A model generated the notes under the pieces. It worked only from the letters and a program-made list of their open reading frames with translations, made no database searches and was not told the origin of the DNA. Below are positions 44,138 through 51,997 of a stretch of DNA of 64,000 nucleotides, in pieces. The position numbers were made by a program, and so were the translations under genes. Every line of letters starts with the position of its first letter. Within the stretch, counting starts at the first letter, position 1. The stretch is from CAIVPM01 sp964615145 (GTDB lineage: Bacteria > Bacteroidota > Bacteroidia > Chitinophagales > Chitinophagaceae): the NCBI GenBank assembly GCA_964615145.1, contig CAZTOP010000005.1:31875-95874 (forward strand), in the 5' to 3' direction.

Positions 44138-44701
44138 ATGATTGAGTTTTTAAAGCAACCCTGGCCATGGTATGTTGCAGGACCATTAATTGGATTAACT
44201 ATTCCTACACTTCTCATTTTAGGTAATAAATCATTTGGTATTAGCTCATCGCTACGCCATATATGTGCAGCTTGTTTTCCTGCAAATATTCCATTCTTTA
44301 AATACAATTGGAAAAAAGAAATATGGAACCTGTGTTTTGTATTTGGAATCTTATTTGGGGGTTTTATTTCAATGCAATTTTTAGCTAACCCTAACAATGT
44401 TGCAATTAACTCAAAACTTATAAATGAGCTCAGTAAACTAGGCATTACGGATACATCTGGTTTAATGCCCAAGCAAATATTTTCTTGGGACGCCTTATTT
44501 ACATTACGTGGAATAATAATGATGGTTTTTGGGGGTTTTATGATTGGCTTTGGAACACGCTATGCAGGTGGTTGTACTAGTGGACACGCTATTATGGGGC
44601 TTTCTAATTTACAGCTTCCATCATTAATTGCAACTTGCTGTTTTATGGTTGGTGGTTTTATAATGGCTAACGTATTATTGCCAATTATTTTATCGCTTTA
44701 A
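44138..44701 (+). CDS. YeeE/YedE half-transporter, first subunit
   Basis: A 187-aa membrane protein with about four or five helices. The key YeeE/YedE (TsuA-like) motif GGCTSGHAIMG with its cysteine lies near residues 146-156. TsuA-type proteins take up thiosulfate; many Bacteroidota carry two half-length proteins that together equal one full transporter, as here. A cytoplasmic/extracytoplasmic segment has CAACFPANIPFFK. Paired with the next gene 11 bp downstream. No rhodanese or sulfurtransferase gene is adjacent. Confidence 0.88.
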   Translation: MIEFLKQPWPWYVAGPLIGLTIPTLLILGNKSFGISSSLRHICAACFPANIPFFKYNWKKEIWNLCFVFGILFGGFISMQFLANPNNVAINSKLINELSKLGITDTSGLMPKQIFSWDALFTLRGIIMMVFGGFMIGFGTRYAGGCTSGHAIMGLSNLQLPSLIATCCFMVGGFIMANVLLPIILSL

Positions 44702-44712
44702 AAAATATTAGT

Positions 44713-45210
44713 ATGAGTAATGAAATAAAAAATACAGATTTTGAAGTACGCTCTTTAGATGCCATTTGTGTTAATGATAGTGATATTAAAGACAAATGGT
44801 ACAGCAATTTTAAATACATAATAGTTGGAATTTTATTTGGGATTGTTTTTGTAAAAGCAGAAATTATTAGTTGGTACAGAATTCAGGAAATGTTTAAACT
44901 ACAATCATTTCATATGTATGGTGTAATTGGCAGTGCTGTTGCGGTTGGAGTGGTTTCTATATGGCTTATTAAAAAATTTAATATTAAAACTATTGATGGC
45001 GAAGAGATAAAGTTTCATCAAAAAGGTTTTAATAAAGGACAAATTTACGGTGGCTTATTATTTGGTTTAGGCTGGGCAATTACTGGTGCTTGTCCAGGTC
45101 CCTTATTTGCACAAATTGGTAGTGGAACGACAGTTGTTTTAATCACGTTACTTAGTGCTATTGCCGGTACTTGGTTTTATGGTTTAATACGAGAAAAGCT
45201 GCCACATTAA
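44713..45210 (+). CDS. YeeE/YedE half-transporter, second subunit (DUF6691-type)
   Basis: A 165-aa membrane protein with about four helices and the second cysteine motif GWAITGACPGPLFAQIG near residues 115-131, complementary to GGCTSGH in the preceding gene. Together the two would form a sulfur-compound (thiosulfate-like) importer. The N-terminal approximately 30 residues are cytoplasmic and variable. Start ATG at 44713, 11 bp after the first subunit, implying coupled expression. Confidence 0.87.
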   Translation: MSNEIKNTDFEVRSLDAICVNDSDIKDKWYSNFKYIIVGILFGIVFVKAEIISWYRIQEMFKLQSFHMYGVIGSAVAVGVVSIWLIKKFNIKTIDGEEIKFHQKGFNKGQIYGGLLFGLGWAITGACPGPLFAQIGSGTTVVLITLLSAIAGTWFYGLIREKLPH

Positions 45211-45432
45211 ACTAGAATTTTCCTAAATAAATAAAACCACAATACCCAATCCTTTTCAATAAACTTATTTTTCGGTATAGCTTCAATATGAATTATGGCT
45301 GTCTGTATTACTAAAAACTATTTTTTAGTATAATAATTGCTTGCCTTTTACCTATTAAATCACAAAAATTTTTGCAAAACTTTGTCATTCATTTATCTAG
45401 CATCTAATATATTTGATAATAAAATTAAATAA
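45211..45432. other. intergenic interval before the 45433 gene
   Basis: 222 bp of AT-rich sequence with a -7 box at its end and a weak hairpin (actaaaaa...ttttttagt, about 45307-45327) without a clear T-run on either side. I see no gene. Confidence 0.4.
45408..45415 (+). promoter_or_regulatory. -7 promoter box before the 45433 gene
   Basis: tatatttg is an exact TAnnTTTG match, 17 nt before the ATG. The closest TTTG upstream (45381) is 23 nt away, longer than the usual 19-nt spacer. Confidence 0.45.
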
Positions 45433-45996
45433 ATGAAAAAAAATCTTCTAATTATTGTTCTTTTCTTTTTCAGTATTTTTAATTCTTATAGTCAGGATGT
45501 TATCAGGCTAAAAGATCCTAAAAAAACTTTTAAAACTGATAGAGAGCCACAAGTTATTTACGTTGGGCTTGGTGGACCAGGTGTTGGGCTTTCTTTGAAT
45601 TACGACAGAAGATTTAGCAAAAAAGTAGATGGTTTAGGATTTAACGCAGGTGTTGGGTTTCGTATAGGAAGTGGTAATAGTTTACCATACACTACTATAC
45701 CTTTAGGTGTAAATATTTTATTAGGAAATGTACGTAGAGGCAGATATTTTGAAGTAGGTTTAACACAAACAATTTTAATGATGGGAAGCCCGAATTCATC
45801 AGGCTATTACAGTAGTTATTCATTAGCCAATACACCGCTTTATCCGAGTACTACTTATACTTTTACAAATTTTATTATTGGTTATCGTAGTCAGCCTAAC
45901 GAAGGAGGTTTTAATTTTCGTGGAGGTATAAATCCTGTACTTTTTGAAGGCAAAACAGATATGGGAGCCTATTTAAGTTTTGGTTATAATTTCTAG
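45433..45996 (+). CDS. small outer-membrane beta-barrel protein, hypothetical
   Basis: A 187-aa exported protein (signal peptide ending NSYSQ). The mature region is glycine- and tyrosine-rich with alternating strands (VIYVGLGGPGVGLSLNYDRRF, GLGFNAGVGFRIGSG, FNFRGGINPVLF) and a C-terminal aromatic (SFGYNF), consistent with a small eight-stranded barrel. No enzymatic motif. It lies alone between the YeeE pair and ileS, with its own promoter box. Confidence 0.75.
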   Translation: MKKNLLIIVLFFFSIFNSYSQDVIRLKDPKKTFKTDREPQVIYVGLGGPGVGLSLNYDRRFSKKVDGLGFNAGVGFRIGSGNSLPYTTIPLGVNILLGNVRRGRYFEVGLTQTILMMGSPNSSGYYSSYSLANTPLYPSTTYTFTNFIIGYRSQPNEGGFNFRGGINPVLFEGKTDMGAYLSFGYNF

Positions 45997-46064
45997 ATAA
46001 TCTTCTGTTTTCAAAATAATATTTGCTTACTTTAATTACAATATCAACAAATAGCATCAACCCT

Positions 46065-46072
46065 TAACTTCG
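46065..46072 (+). promoter_or_regulatory. -7 promoter box of ileS
   Basis: taacttcg matches TAnnTTCG. A start site about 7 nt later would give a leader of roughly 60 nt containing the hairpin at 46099-46131. Confidence 0.4.
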
Positions 46073-46098
46073 CCACTCAAATTTTTAAATATATTCAA

Positions 46099-46131
46099 AA
46101 CTCTATAAGGGTTTTGAACCCTTATAGAGTT
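46099..46131 (+). promoter_or_regulatory. perfect hairpin in the ileS leader
   Basis: Arms aactctataagggtt (46099-46113) and aacccttatagagtt (46117-46131), a perfect 15-bp stem with a 3-nt loop, ending 7 nt before the ileS ATG. Either a translation-control or attenuation structure, or a copy of a dispersed palindromic repeat. Confidence 0.7.
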
Positions 46132-46138
46132 ATATAAA

Positions 46139-49100
46139 ATGAGCAAGTATAAAGAATTTAGTGGGCTTAATCTTCCTTCAATAGAAAAAGAAATATTAGC
46201 AAAATGGGAATCGGAAAATGCTTTTCAACAAAGCGTTGATTTGCGTGAAGGTGCAACCCCTTTTGTGTTTTATGAAGGTCCACCAAGTGCCAATGGAATG
46301 CCAGGCATCCACCACGTTATTAGCAGAACATTGAAAGATTTAGTGTGCAGGTATAAAACTATGCAAGGCTTTCAGGTGAAACGTAAAGGCGGTTGGGATA
46401 CACACGGTTTGCCAATAGAATTGGGTGTTGAGAAAGAATTAGGAATAACAAAAGAGGATATTGGGAAAACTATTTCGGTAGAAGATTATAATAAAAAATG
46501 TAGAGAAGCTGTTCTTAGATTTAAGAATGAGTGGGATAATATTACCAAGAAAATGGGTTATTGGGTGGACTTAAAAAATCCATACATCACTTATGAAAAT
46601 AATTATATAGAAAGCCTTTGGTGGATTCTGAAACAATTGTTCAATAAAGGTTTGTTGTACGAAAGTGTGAGTATTCAACCATATTCACCAGCTGCAGGAA
46701 CAGGTTTATCTTCTCACGAATTAAACCAGCCTGGCACGTATAAAGATGTAAAAGATACAAGTGCTACCGTGATGTTTAAGGGAATTGATAATGGAAAACT
46801 GAAAATTGAAAATGATTTTTATTTTCTTGCTTGGACAACGACTCCTTGGACACTTCCATCTAACTTAGGATTGACTGTTGGTGCAAATATTGATTATGTT
46901 TTAGTAAAAACTTTTAGTCCAATCAATCATCAAACAATAAATGTAATTCTTGCAAAAGCCCTACTGCATAAGTATTTCAAAGCAGAAGGCGAAAATGAAA
47001 GTTTTGAAAATTATTCTACTGAAAGCAAAGTAATTCCTTATAAAATTATTGAAGAATTCAAGGGCTCTGCACTTGAAGGAATCCAATACGAACAACTGCT
47101 TCCTTTCTCAGATAACAAAACAGACAATCCAAATTCATTTAAAGTTTTATTGGGTGATTTTGTAACTACAGAAGATGGAACAGGTATTGTTCATACAGCT
47201 CCAGCTTTTGGTGCAGATGACTATAAAGTGGGCAAGAAATATGATATTGGAATTTTAACAATGGTTGACAGGCGTGGTAAGTTTTTGGCAGGAATAAAAG
47301 ATGATGTGTTTTTGTATGGCGAAGAATACGTGAAAGAAGCTTACTTGACAGACGCTGAAAAAGAAGTTGAATTTGCAAAACAAAAACAAATTTTAGAAGT
47401 TCACGGAAAAGTTAAAGACTTAAAGAAATATTTAAGTGTTGATGATAGAATTGTGTTGAAATTGCAGGAAGAAGGCAAGCTGTTTAAGAAAGAAAAATAC
47501 GACCATAACTATCCTCATTGCTGGCGTACAGATAAACCTATTTTATATTATCCTTTAGATGCTTGGTTTATTAAAACCACAGCTTTAAAAGATAGAATGG
47601 TCGAGTTGAACAAAACCATTAACTGGAAACCAAAATCTACAGGTGAAGGGCGTTTTGGTAATTGGTTAGAGAATATGGTAGATTGGAATTTAAGTCGTTC
47701 TCGTTTTTGGGGAACGCCATTGCCAGTTTGGAAAACAGAAGATGGTGAAGAACAAATTTGCATAGGTTCTGTACAAGAATTAAATGATGCTATTCGTAAA
47801 GCCAATGAGGTTTTGGGTGGCGATGTAAACAAACATTATTTACACGATGGTATTTTAGATTTACATAAGCCTTATGTTGATGATATTATATTGGTAAGTC
47901 CAAGTGGAAAACCAATGCAACGTGTTGCAGACTTGATTGACGTTTGGTTTGACAGTGGTGCAATGCCTTATGCTCAACATCATTTCCCTTTTGAAAACAA
48001 AGAATTATTTGCCAATAATTACCCAGCAGATTTTATTGCTGAAGGTGTTGACCAAACTCGTGGTTGGTTTTATACGCTACACGCTATTGGTTCTTTAATT
48101 AAGGAAAGTGTTGAAGAAGAATTAAAAGCAAGCGGAATTGATAATTCTAAAGTTGATGGTCGTGCTTATAAAACTGTAGTGAGCAATGGTTTGGTGTTGG
48201 ATAAGAATGGCAATAAAATGAGTAAACGTTTAGGGAATGTGGTCAATCCATTTGAAACTATTGAAAAATATGGTGCAGATGCCACTCGTTGGTATTTAAT
48301 TACTAATGCAAGTCCTTGGGACAATTTAAAATTTGATATTGCTGGTATTCAAGAAGTACAACGCAAGTTTTTTGGAACATTGTACAATACTTACCAATTC
48401 TTTGCATTGTATAGCAATGTAGATGGATTTGCTTTCAAAGAAGATTATATTACCTTGGACCAAAGACCAGAAATTGACAGGTGGATTTTATCTTCATTAA
48501 ATACTTTAATAATAAAAGTTACAGCGGCAATGGACGATTATGAACCAACCGTAGCCGGCAGATTGGTTGAAGAATTTGTAGATGAACATTTAAGCAACTG
48601 GTATGTTCGTTTATGCAGAAGAAGATTTTGGAAAGGTGAATATGAGCTGGATAAAATTTCCGCTTATCAAACTTTGTACGAATGTTTAGAAACTGTGTGC
48701 AGATTAATTGCACCAATTTCTCCATTCTTCGCCGATGCTGTTTTCCAAAACTTGAACGCTGTAACAAATCGTTTTAATGCAAGGTCAATACATCATATCA
48801 ATTATCCTGTAGCGAATAAAAATTTTGTAGAAACAGCATTAGAAGAAAGAATGCAATTAGCTCAAGATATCTGTAGTTTAGTATTGTCTTTACGAAAAAA
48901 GGTAAATATTAAAGTTCGTCAACCATTACAGAAGTTAATGATTCCTATTTTAAATCCAGAAATGAAACTCCAATTGCTAAGAGTAGAAGATTTAATTAAG
49001 AGTGAAGTAAATGTAAAGGAAATAGAATACTTAGCAGAAAATGATAATACTATCAAGAAAAGGGCTAAAGCTAATTTCAAAAGTTTAGGTACAAAACTTG

Positions 49101-49579
49101 GTGCTAACATGAAAGAGGCTGCTGTGCAAATTGCTAATTTTAATCAGCAACAAATAAGTGAAATTGAAACAACAGGGGAATTAGAGATAGAAATTCAAAA
49201 TTCAAAATTCAAAATTCAAAATATCGACTTAGAAATAACAGCAGAAGATATTCCAGGTTGGTCAGTTGCATCAAAAGGTTCATTAACAGTAGCTTTAGAT
49301 ATTGTTATAACAGAGGATTTACAGAAAGAGGGTGATGCTAGAGAATTTGTAAATCGAATACAATCCATTAGAAAGGAGCGTAATTTTGAATTAACAGACA
49401 GAATTAGTTTAAGTATTGTGGATAACAAAATTTTGACATCATCTATAAATGAATATAAAAACTATATTTGCGGCGAATTATTGGCAGACAATATTACTTG
49501 GGTAAATGAGTTAGACAATGCTGCTGTCGAAATAGAAGTAAATGATACGCTGCTAAAAGTGTTGGTAACTAAAAATTAA
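46139..49579 (+). CDS. ileS: isoleucyl-tRNA synthetase
   Basis: A 1146-aa class I synthetase charging tRNA-Ile. The HIGH-type motif is in GPPSANGMPGIHHV (residues about 49-62), the editing (CP1) domain follows with AWTTTPWTLPSNLGL and GTGIVHTAPAFG, and KMSKR is in GNKMSKRLGNVV. The anticodon-binding domain and a long C-terminal part follow. A 4 x 7-bp repeat (ttcaaaa) near 49194-49221 encodes a QNSKFKIQN segment, probably a lineage-specific insertion. The start follows a perfect hairpin; the next gene begins 6 bp after the stop. Confidence 0.97.
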   Translation: MSKYKEFSGLNLPSIEKEILAKWESENAFQQSVDLREGATPFVFYEGPPSANGMPGIHHVISRTLKDLVCRYKTMQGFQVKRKGGWDTHGLPIELGVEKELGITKEDIGKTISVEDYNKKCREAVLRFKNEWDNITKKMGYWVDLKNPYITYENNYIESLWWILKQLFNKGLLYESVSIQPYSPAAGTGLSSHELNQPGTYKDVKDTSATVMFKGIDNGKLKIENDFYFLAWTTTPWTLPSNLGLTVGANIDYVLVKTFSPINHQTINVILAKALLHKYFKAEGENESFENYSTESKVIPYKIIEEFKGSALEGIQYEQLLPFSDNKTDNPNSFKVLLGDFVTTEDGTGIVHTAPAFGADDYKVGKKYDIGILTMVDRRGKFLAGIKDDVFLYGEEYVKEAYLTDAEKEVEFAKQKQILEVHGKVKDLKKYLSVDDRIVLKLQEEGKLFKKEKYDHNYPHCWRTDKPILYYPLDAWFIKTTALKDRMVELNKTINWKPKSTGEGRFGNWLENMVDWNLSRSRFWGTPLPVWKTEDGEEQICIGSVQELNDAIRKANEVLGGDVNKHYLHDGILDLHKPYVDDIILVSPSGKPMQRVADLIDVWFDSGAMPYAQHHFPFENKELFANNYPADFIAEGVDQTRGWFYTLHAIGSLIKESVEEELKASGIDNSKVDGRAYKTVVSNGLVLDKNGNKMSKRLGNVVNPFETIEKYGADATRWYLITNASPWDNLKFDIAGIQEVQRKFFGTLYNTYQFFALYSNVDGFAFKEDYITLDQRPEIDRWILSSLNTLIIKVTAAMDDYEPTVAGRLVEEFVDEHLSNWYVRLCRRRFWKGEYELDKISAYQTLYECLETVCRLIAPISPFFADAVFQNLNAVTNRFNARSIHHINYPVANKNFVETALEERMQLAQDICSLVLSLRKKVNIKVRQPLQKLMIPILNPEMKLQLLRVEDLIKSEVNVKEIEYLAENDNTIKKRAKANFKSLGTKLGANMKEAAVQIANFNQQQISEIETTGELEIEIQNSKFKIQNIDLEITAEDIPGWSVASKGSLTVALDIVITEDLQKEGDAREFVNRIQSIRKERNFELTDRISLSIVDNKILTSSINEYKNYICGELLADNITWVNELDNAAVEIEVNDTLLKVLVTKN
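49194..49221. repeat. four copies of the heptamer ttcaaaa inside ileS
   Basis: Exact tandem ttcaaaa x4, in frame within the C-terminal coding region. A change of one copy would shift the frame for the last about 120 codons. Confidence 0.9.
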
Positions 49580-49585
49580 TGCATT

Positions 49586-50838
49586 ATGGCAACAAAAAAA
49601 ACTGCTCCTAAAAAAGCACCAGCAAAACCAGTTAAAAAAGCAGCTCCTTCAAAAGTTGTTGCTAAACCTGCTGCAAAAAAAGTAACTGCAAAAGCACCAG
49701 CAAAACCAGTTAAAAAAGCAGCTCCTTCAAAAGTTGTTGCTAAACCTGCTGCAAAAAAAGTAGCTGCAAAAGCACCNNNNNNNNNNNNNNNNNNNNNNNN
49801 NNNNNNNNNNNNNNNNNNNNNNNNNNNNNNNNNNNNNNNNNNNNNNNNNNNNNNNNNNNNNNNNNNNNNNNNNNNNCTCCTTCAAAAGTTGTTGCTAAAC
49901 CTGCTGCAAAAAAAGTAGCTGCAAAAGCACCAGCAAAACCAGTTAAAAAAGCAACTCCTTCAAAAGTTGTTGCTAAACCTGCTGCAAAAAAAGTAGCTGC
50001 AAAAGCACCATCAAAACCAGTTAATAAAGCAGCTCCAGTAAAAGTTGTTACTAAGGTTACAGAGAAAAAAGTAGCAGCTAAAGTTGCCACAAAAACAGAA
50101 AAAAAGGTTGAGATAAAAACACCAACTAAGGTAGAAAAGCCTGCAGCAAAAGCTGTGGAAGTAAAAAAAGAAAAGCCAGTAAAAGTGAAAGCAGAGAAAC
50201 CAGTTAAAGAAAGAAAGACGAAAGTAAAAAAACCACAAAGAATCATTAGAACACCAAAGCCACCCAAAATTGTAAAGGCGGCTGGTATTGAAAAAGCAAC
50301 AACTGTTATTCCTATTAAAAAAGTGGAGCCTAAAGTAATTGAACAGCCATTAAAAAACTTTAAAATACCAAAAACAACAACTAAATCGAGTATTAGTTAC
50401 TCACCTGGATATGTACCTATGGATAAAAGAAAAGAAGAATCTGAACCACAAATACCAATGGTTAGATACAACGATGTTGAGCTAAACGAGTTTAAAGAGT
50501 TAATTACAAAAAAACTAGAAGCTGCAAAAAAAGAGCTATCATATTTACAAAGTGTTCTTACCCATAAAGACGATACTGGTGGTGAAAGCGAAGATGGTAG
50601 ATTTATGACCATGGAAGATGGAAGTATTAGTATGGAACGTGAGCAAATGAGTAATATGGCTAGCCGTCAAATTACATTTATAGACCATCTCGAAAAGGCT
50701 TTACAAAGAATTGAAAACAAAACTTATGGTATTTGTAGAGTGACTGGTAAATTAATTGATAAAGCTCGTTTACGTGCTGTACCGCACGCCACACTTAGTT
50801 TAGAAGCTAAGCTAGGTTTAGTAAAACCAGGAGAATAA
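49586..50838 (+). CDS. DksA/TraR-like protein with histone H1-like repeat tail (interrupted by an assembly gap)
   Basis: One gene split by 100 N. The N-terminal part is a Lys/Ala/Pro tail made of 26-aa (78-bp) tandem repeats, APAKPVKKAAPSK-type, like eukaryotic H1 or bacterial histone-like tails. From about 50400 the C-terminal domain is DksA/TraR-like: coiled coil (FKELITKKLEAAKKELSYLQSVL), ESEDGRFMTMEDGS, then YGICRVTGKLIDKARLRAVPHATLSLEAK. Only one of the four zinc cysteines remains. It could bind DNA through the tail and RNA polymerase through the DksA part (inference). The frame change across the gap is an artefact of the placeholder length. Confidence 0.85.
49616..50082. repeat. 78-bp tandem repeats coding for the Lys/Ala tail
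   Basis: Full copies at 49616-49693 and 49694-49771, part of a third up to the gap, a partial copy after it, a copy at 49927-50004 and a degenerate one from 50005. Each codes for 26 residues. Confidence 0.88.
49777..49876. other. assembly gap (100 N)
   Basis: Exactly 100 N inside the 78-bp repeats. The flanks are at repeat positions 5 and 29, so the true gap should be 23 + 78n bases, not 100. Confidence 0.95.
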
Positions 50839-50855
50839 GAGTTTGCTTATAATAT

Positions 50856-50893
50856 ACAAAAAGCCAGTTTGACTAAACAAACTGGCTTTTTGT
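50856..50893. terminator. bidirectional terminator between the DksA-like gene and msrA
   Basis: Perfect 15-bp stem acaaaaagccagttt / aaactggctttttgt with an 8-nt loop. T-runs occur on both strands, so it can serve both convergent genes. Confidence 0.93.
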
Positions 50894-50895
50894 AT

Positions 50896-51555
50896 TTATT
50901 GATTTTTTTTTAATTTGTCTTTAAACACTTTTTCAAACTTATCAAGTTTGGGTCTAATCACCATTCTGCAATAACCATAGTTGGTGTTGTTGTTATAAAA
51001 GTTTTGATGATAATCCTCGGCTGCATAAAAATTGGTGAATGGTTCAATGGCAGTAACGATAGGGCTTTTAAAAGCCCCAACTTTGTCTAACTCTATTTTG
51101 TATTTTTCTGCTTTTTCTTTTTGTTCTGCTGAATGGTAAAATACTACACTTCTGTATTGTGGTCCAACATCTGCACCCTGTTGATTTAATGTCGTGGGGT
51201 CGTGGGTCTTCCAAAACACTTCTAATAGTTCATCGTACGAAATTCTCTTAGGGTCAAAAACAATATGTAAAACTTCTGCGTGGCCTGTGGTTTTAGTGCA
51301 AACTTCATCATAGGTTGGGTTTGCTTTATGACCTCCACTATAACCACTTGAAACACTTATTACACCTTCTAATCTTTGAAAAAATGATTCTGTACACCAA
51401 AAGCAACCTTCACCAAAAGTGGCAATTTCGGTTCCTGGTTTTAACTCAACTTTCGTTACTGGAATGTCTTTACTCATATTCTTTGTTTTTTGTTTTTGTG
51501 CACAAGAGATTAAACTTGTAGCTGCCAACAGGCAACTTAATAATACTTTTTGCAT
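50896..51555 (-). CDS. msrA: peptide-methionine (S)-S-oxide reductase, lipoprotein form
   Basis: A 219-aa MsrA with an N-terminal lipobox (TSLISC, Cys18), so it repairs oxidised methionine outside the cytoplasm. The catalytic motif GCFWCTE (Cys51, Cys54) is followed by the MsrA-typical YSGGHKANPTYDEVCTKTTGHAE, FWKTHDPTTLNQQG, and YHQNFYNNN near the C-terminus. Thioredoxin or a periplasmic thiol protein would recycle it. No msrB is adjacent. It converges with the DksA-like gene across a shared terminator. Confidence 0.95.
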   Translation of the reverse strand: MQKVLLSCLLAATSLISCAQKQKTKNMSKDIPVTKVELKPGTEIATFGEGCFWCTESFFQRLEGVISVSSGYSGGHKANPTYDEVCTKTTGHAEVLHIVFDPKRISYDELLEVFWKTHDPTTLNQQGADVGPQYRSVVFYHSAEQKEKAEKYKIELDKVGAFKSPIVTAIEPFTNFYAAEDYHQNFYNNNTNYGYCRMVIRPKLDKFEKVFKDKLKKNQ

Positions 51556-51625
51556 ATAAATAATTTTAAAGATATACGTAGCAAAACAGCTTTGCTTACT
51601 GAGTTAGGGAAATTTTAACATTCTG

Positions 51626-51994
51626 CTAAAAGAAAACATCTTCAATTAAAAATATTTCTTCAATAATTCCTTTTTTCATTGTAACAGCAATTACATCAAA
51701 CTGAATCAAACTCCATTGCTGGTTTTGAAAAAGATATTCCTCAGCTCCCTTTTTTAAAGAACTCATTTTCTTTTCGTTAACCCCTTCTTCTGGATTGCCA
51801 AACTTTTTCGATGTTCTTGTTTTAACTTCTACAAAATGCAATTTATTTTCTTTAGAAGCTATAATGTCAATTTCCCAATGTTTAAATCGCCAGTTTCTCT
51901 CAATAATGGTATAGCCATTTTGCAATAAATAGTCAGCTGCAACGTTTTCTCCATTGGTACCTTTATCAATATTATTTAATTTTTTTTCGTTCAT
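51626..51994 (-). CDS. YraN/UPF0102-family protein
   Basis: A 122-aa protein of the UPF0102 family, a PD-(D/E)XK-like fold: GTNGENVAADYLLQNGYTIIERNWR, then WEIDIIASKENKLHFVEVKTRTSKKFG, with the D...E-x-K set (Asp in EIDII, Glu-Val-Lys) present. Its role is unsettled, probably nucleic-acid processing. The start codon is only 3 bp from that of manA on the other strand, an unusually tight divergent pair. Confidence 0.93.
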   Translation of the reverse strand: MNEKKLNNIDKGTNGENVAADYLLQNGYTIIERNWRFKHWEIDIIASKENKLHFVEVKTRTSKKFGNPEEGVNEKKMSSLKKGAEEYLFQNQQWSLIQFDVIAVTMKKGIIEEIFLIEDVFF

Positions 51995-51997
51995 TCT

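Noticed and set aside
44079..46138. tRNA genes or riboswitches in the gaps around ileS
   Set aside because: I found no cloverleaf, T-box (no AGGGTGGNACCGCG-like box) or other known riboswitch; the only structure is the symmetric hairpin at 46099-46131.
49586..49918. DksA-like gene as two separate or frameshifted genes
   Set aside because: The break is at 100 N. The repeat phase on both sides needs 23 + 78n bases, so the frame change is an assembly artefact.
49740..50267. Long minus-strand frames in the Lys/Ala repeat region
   Set aside because: They are mirror frames of the repetitive Lys/Ala codons of the DksA-like gene, Phe-rich with no start signal.
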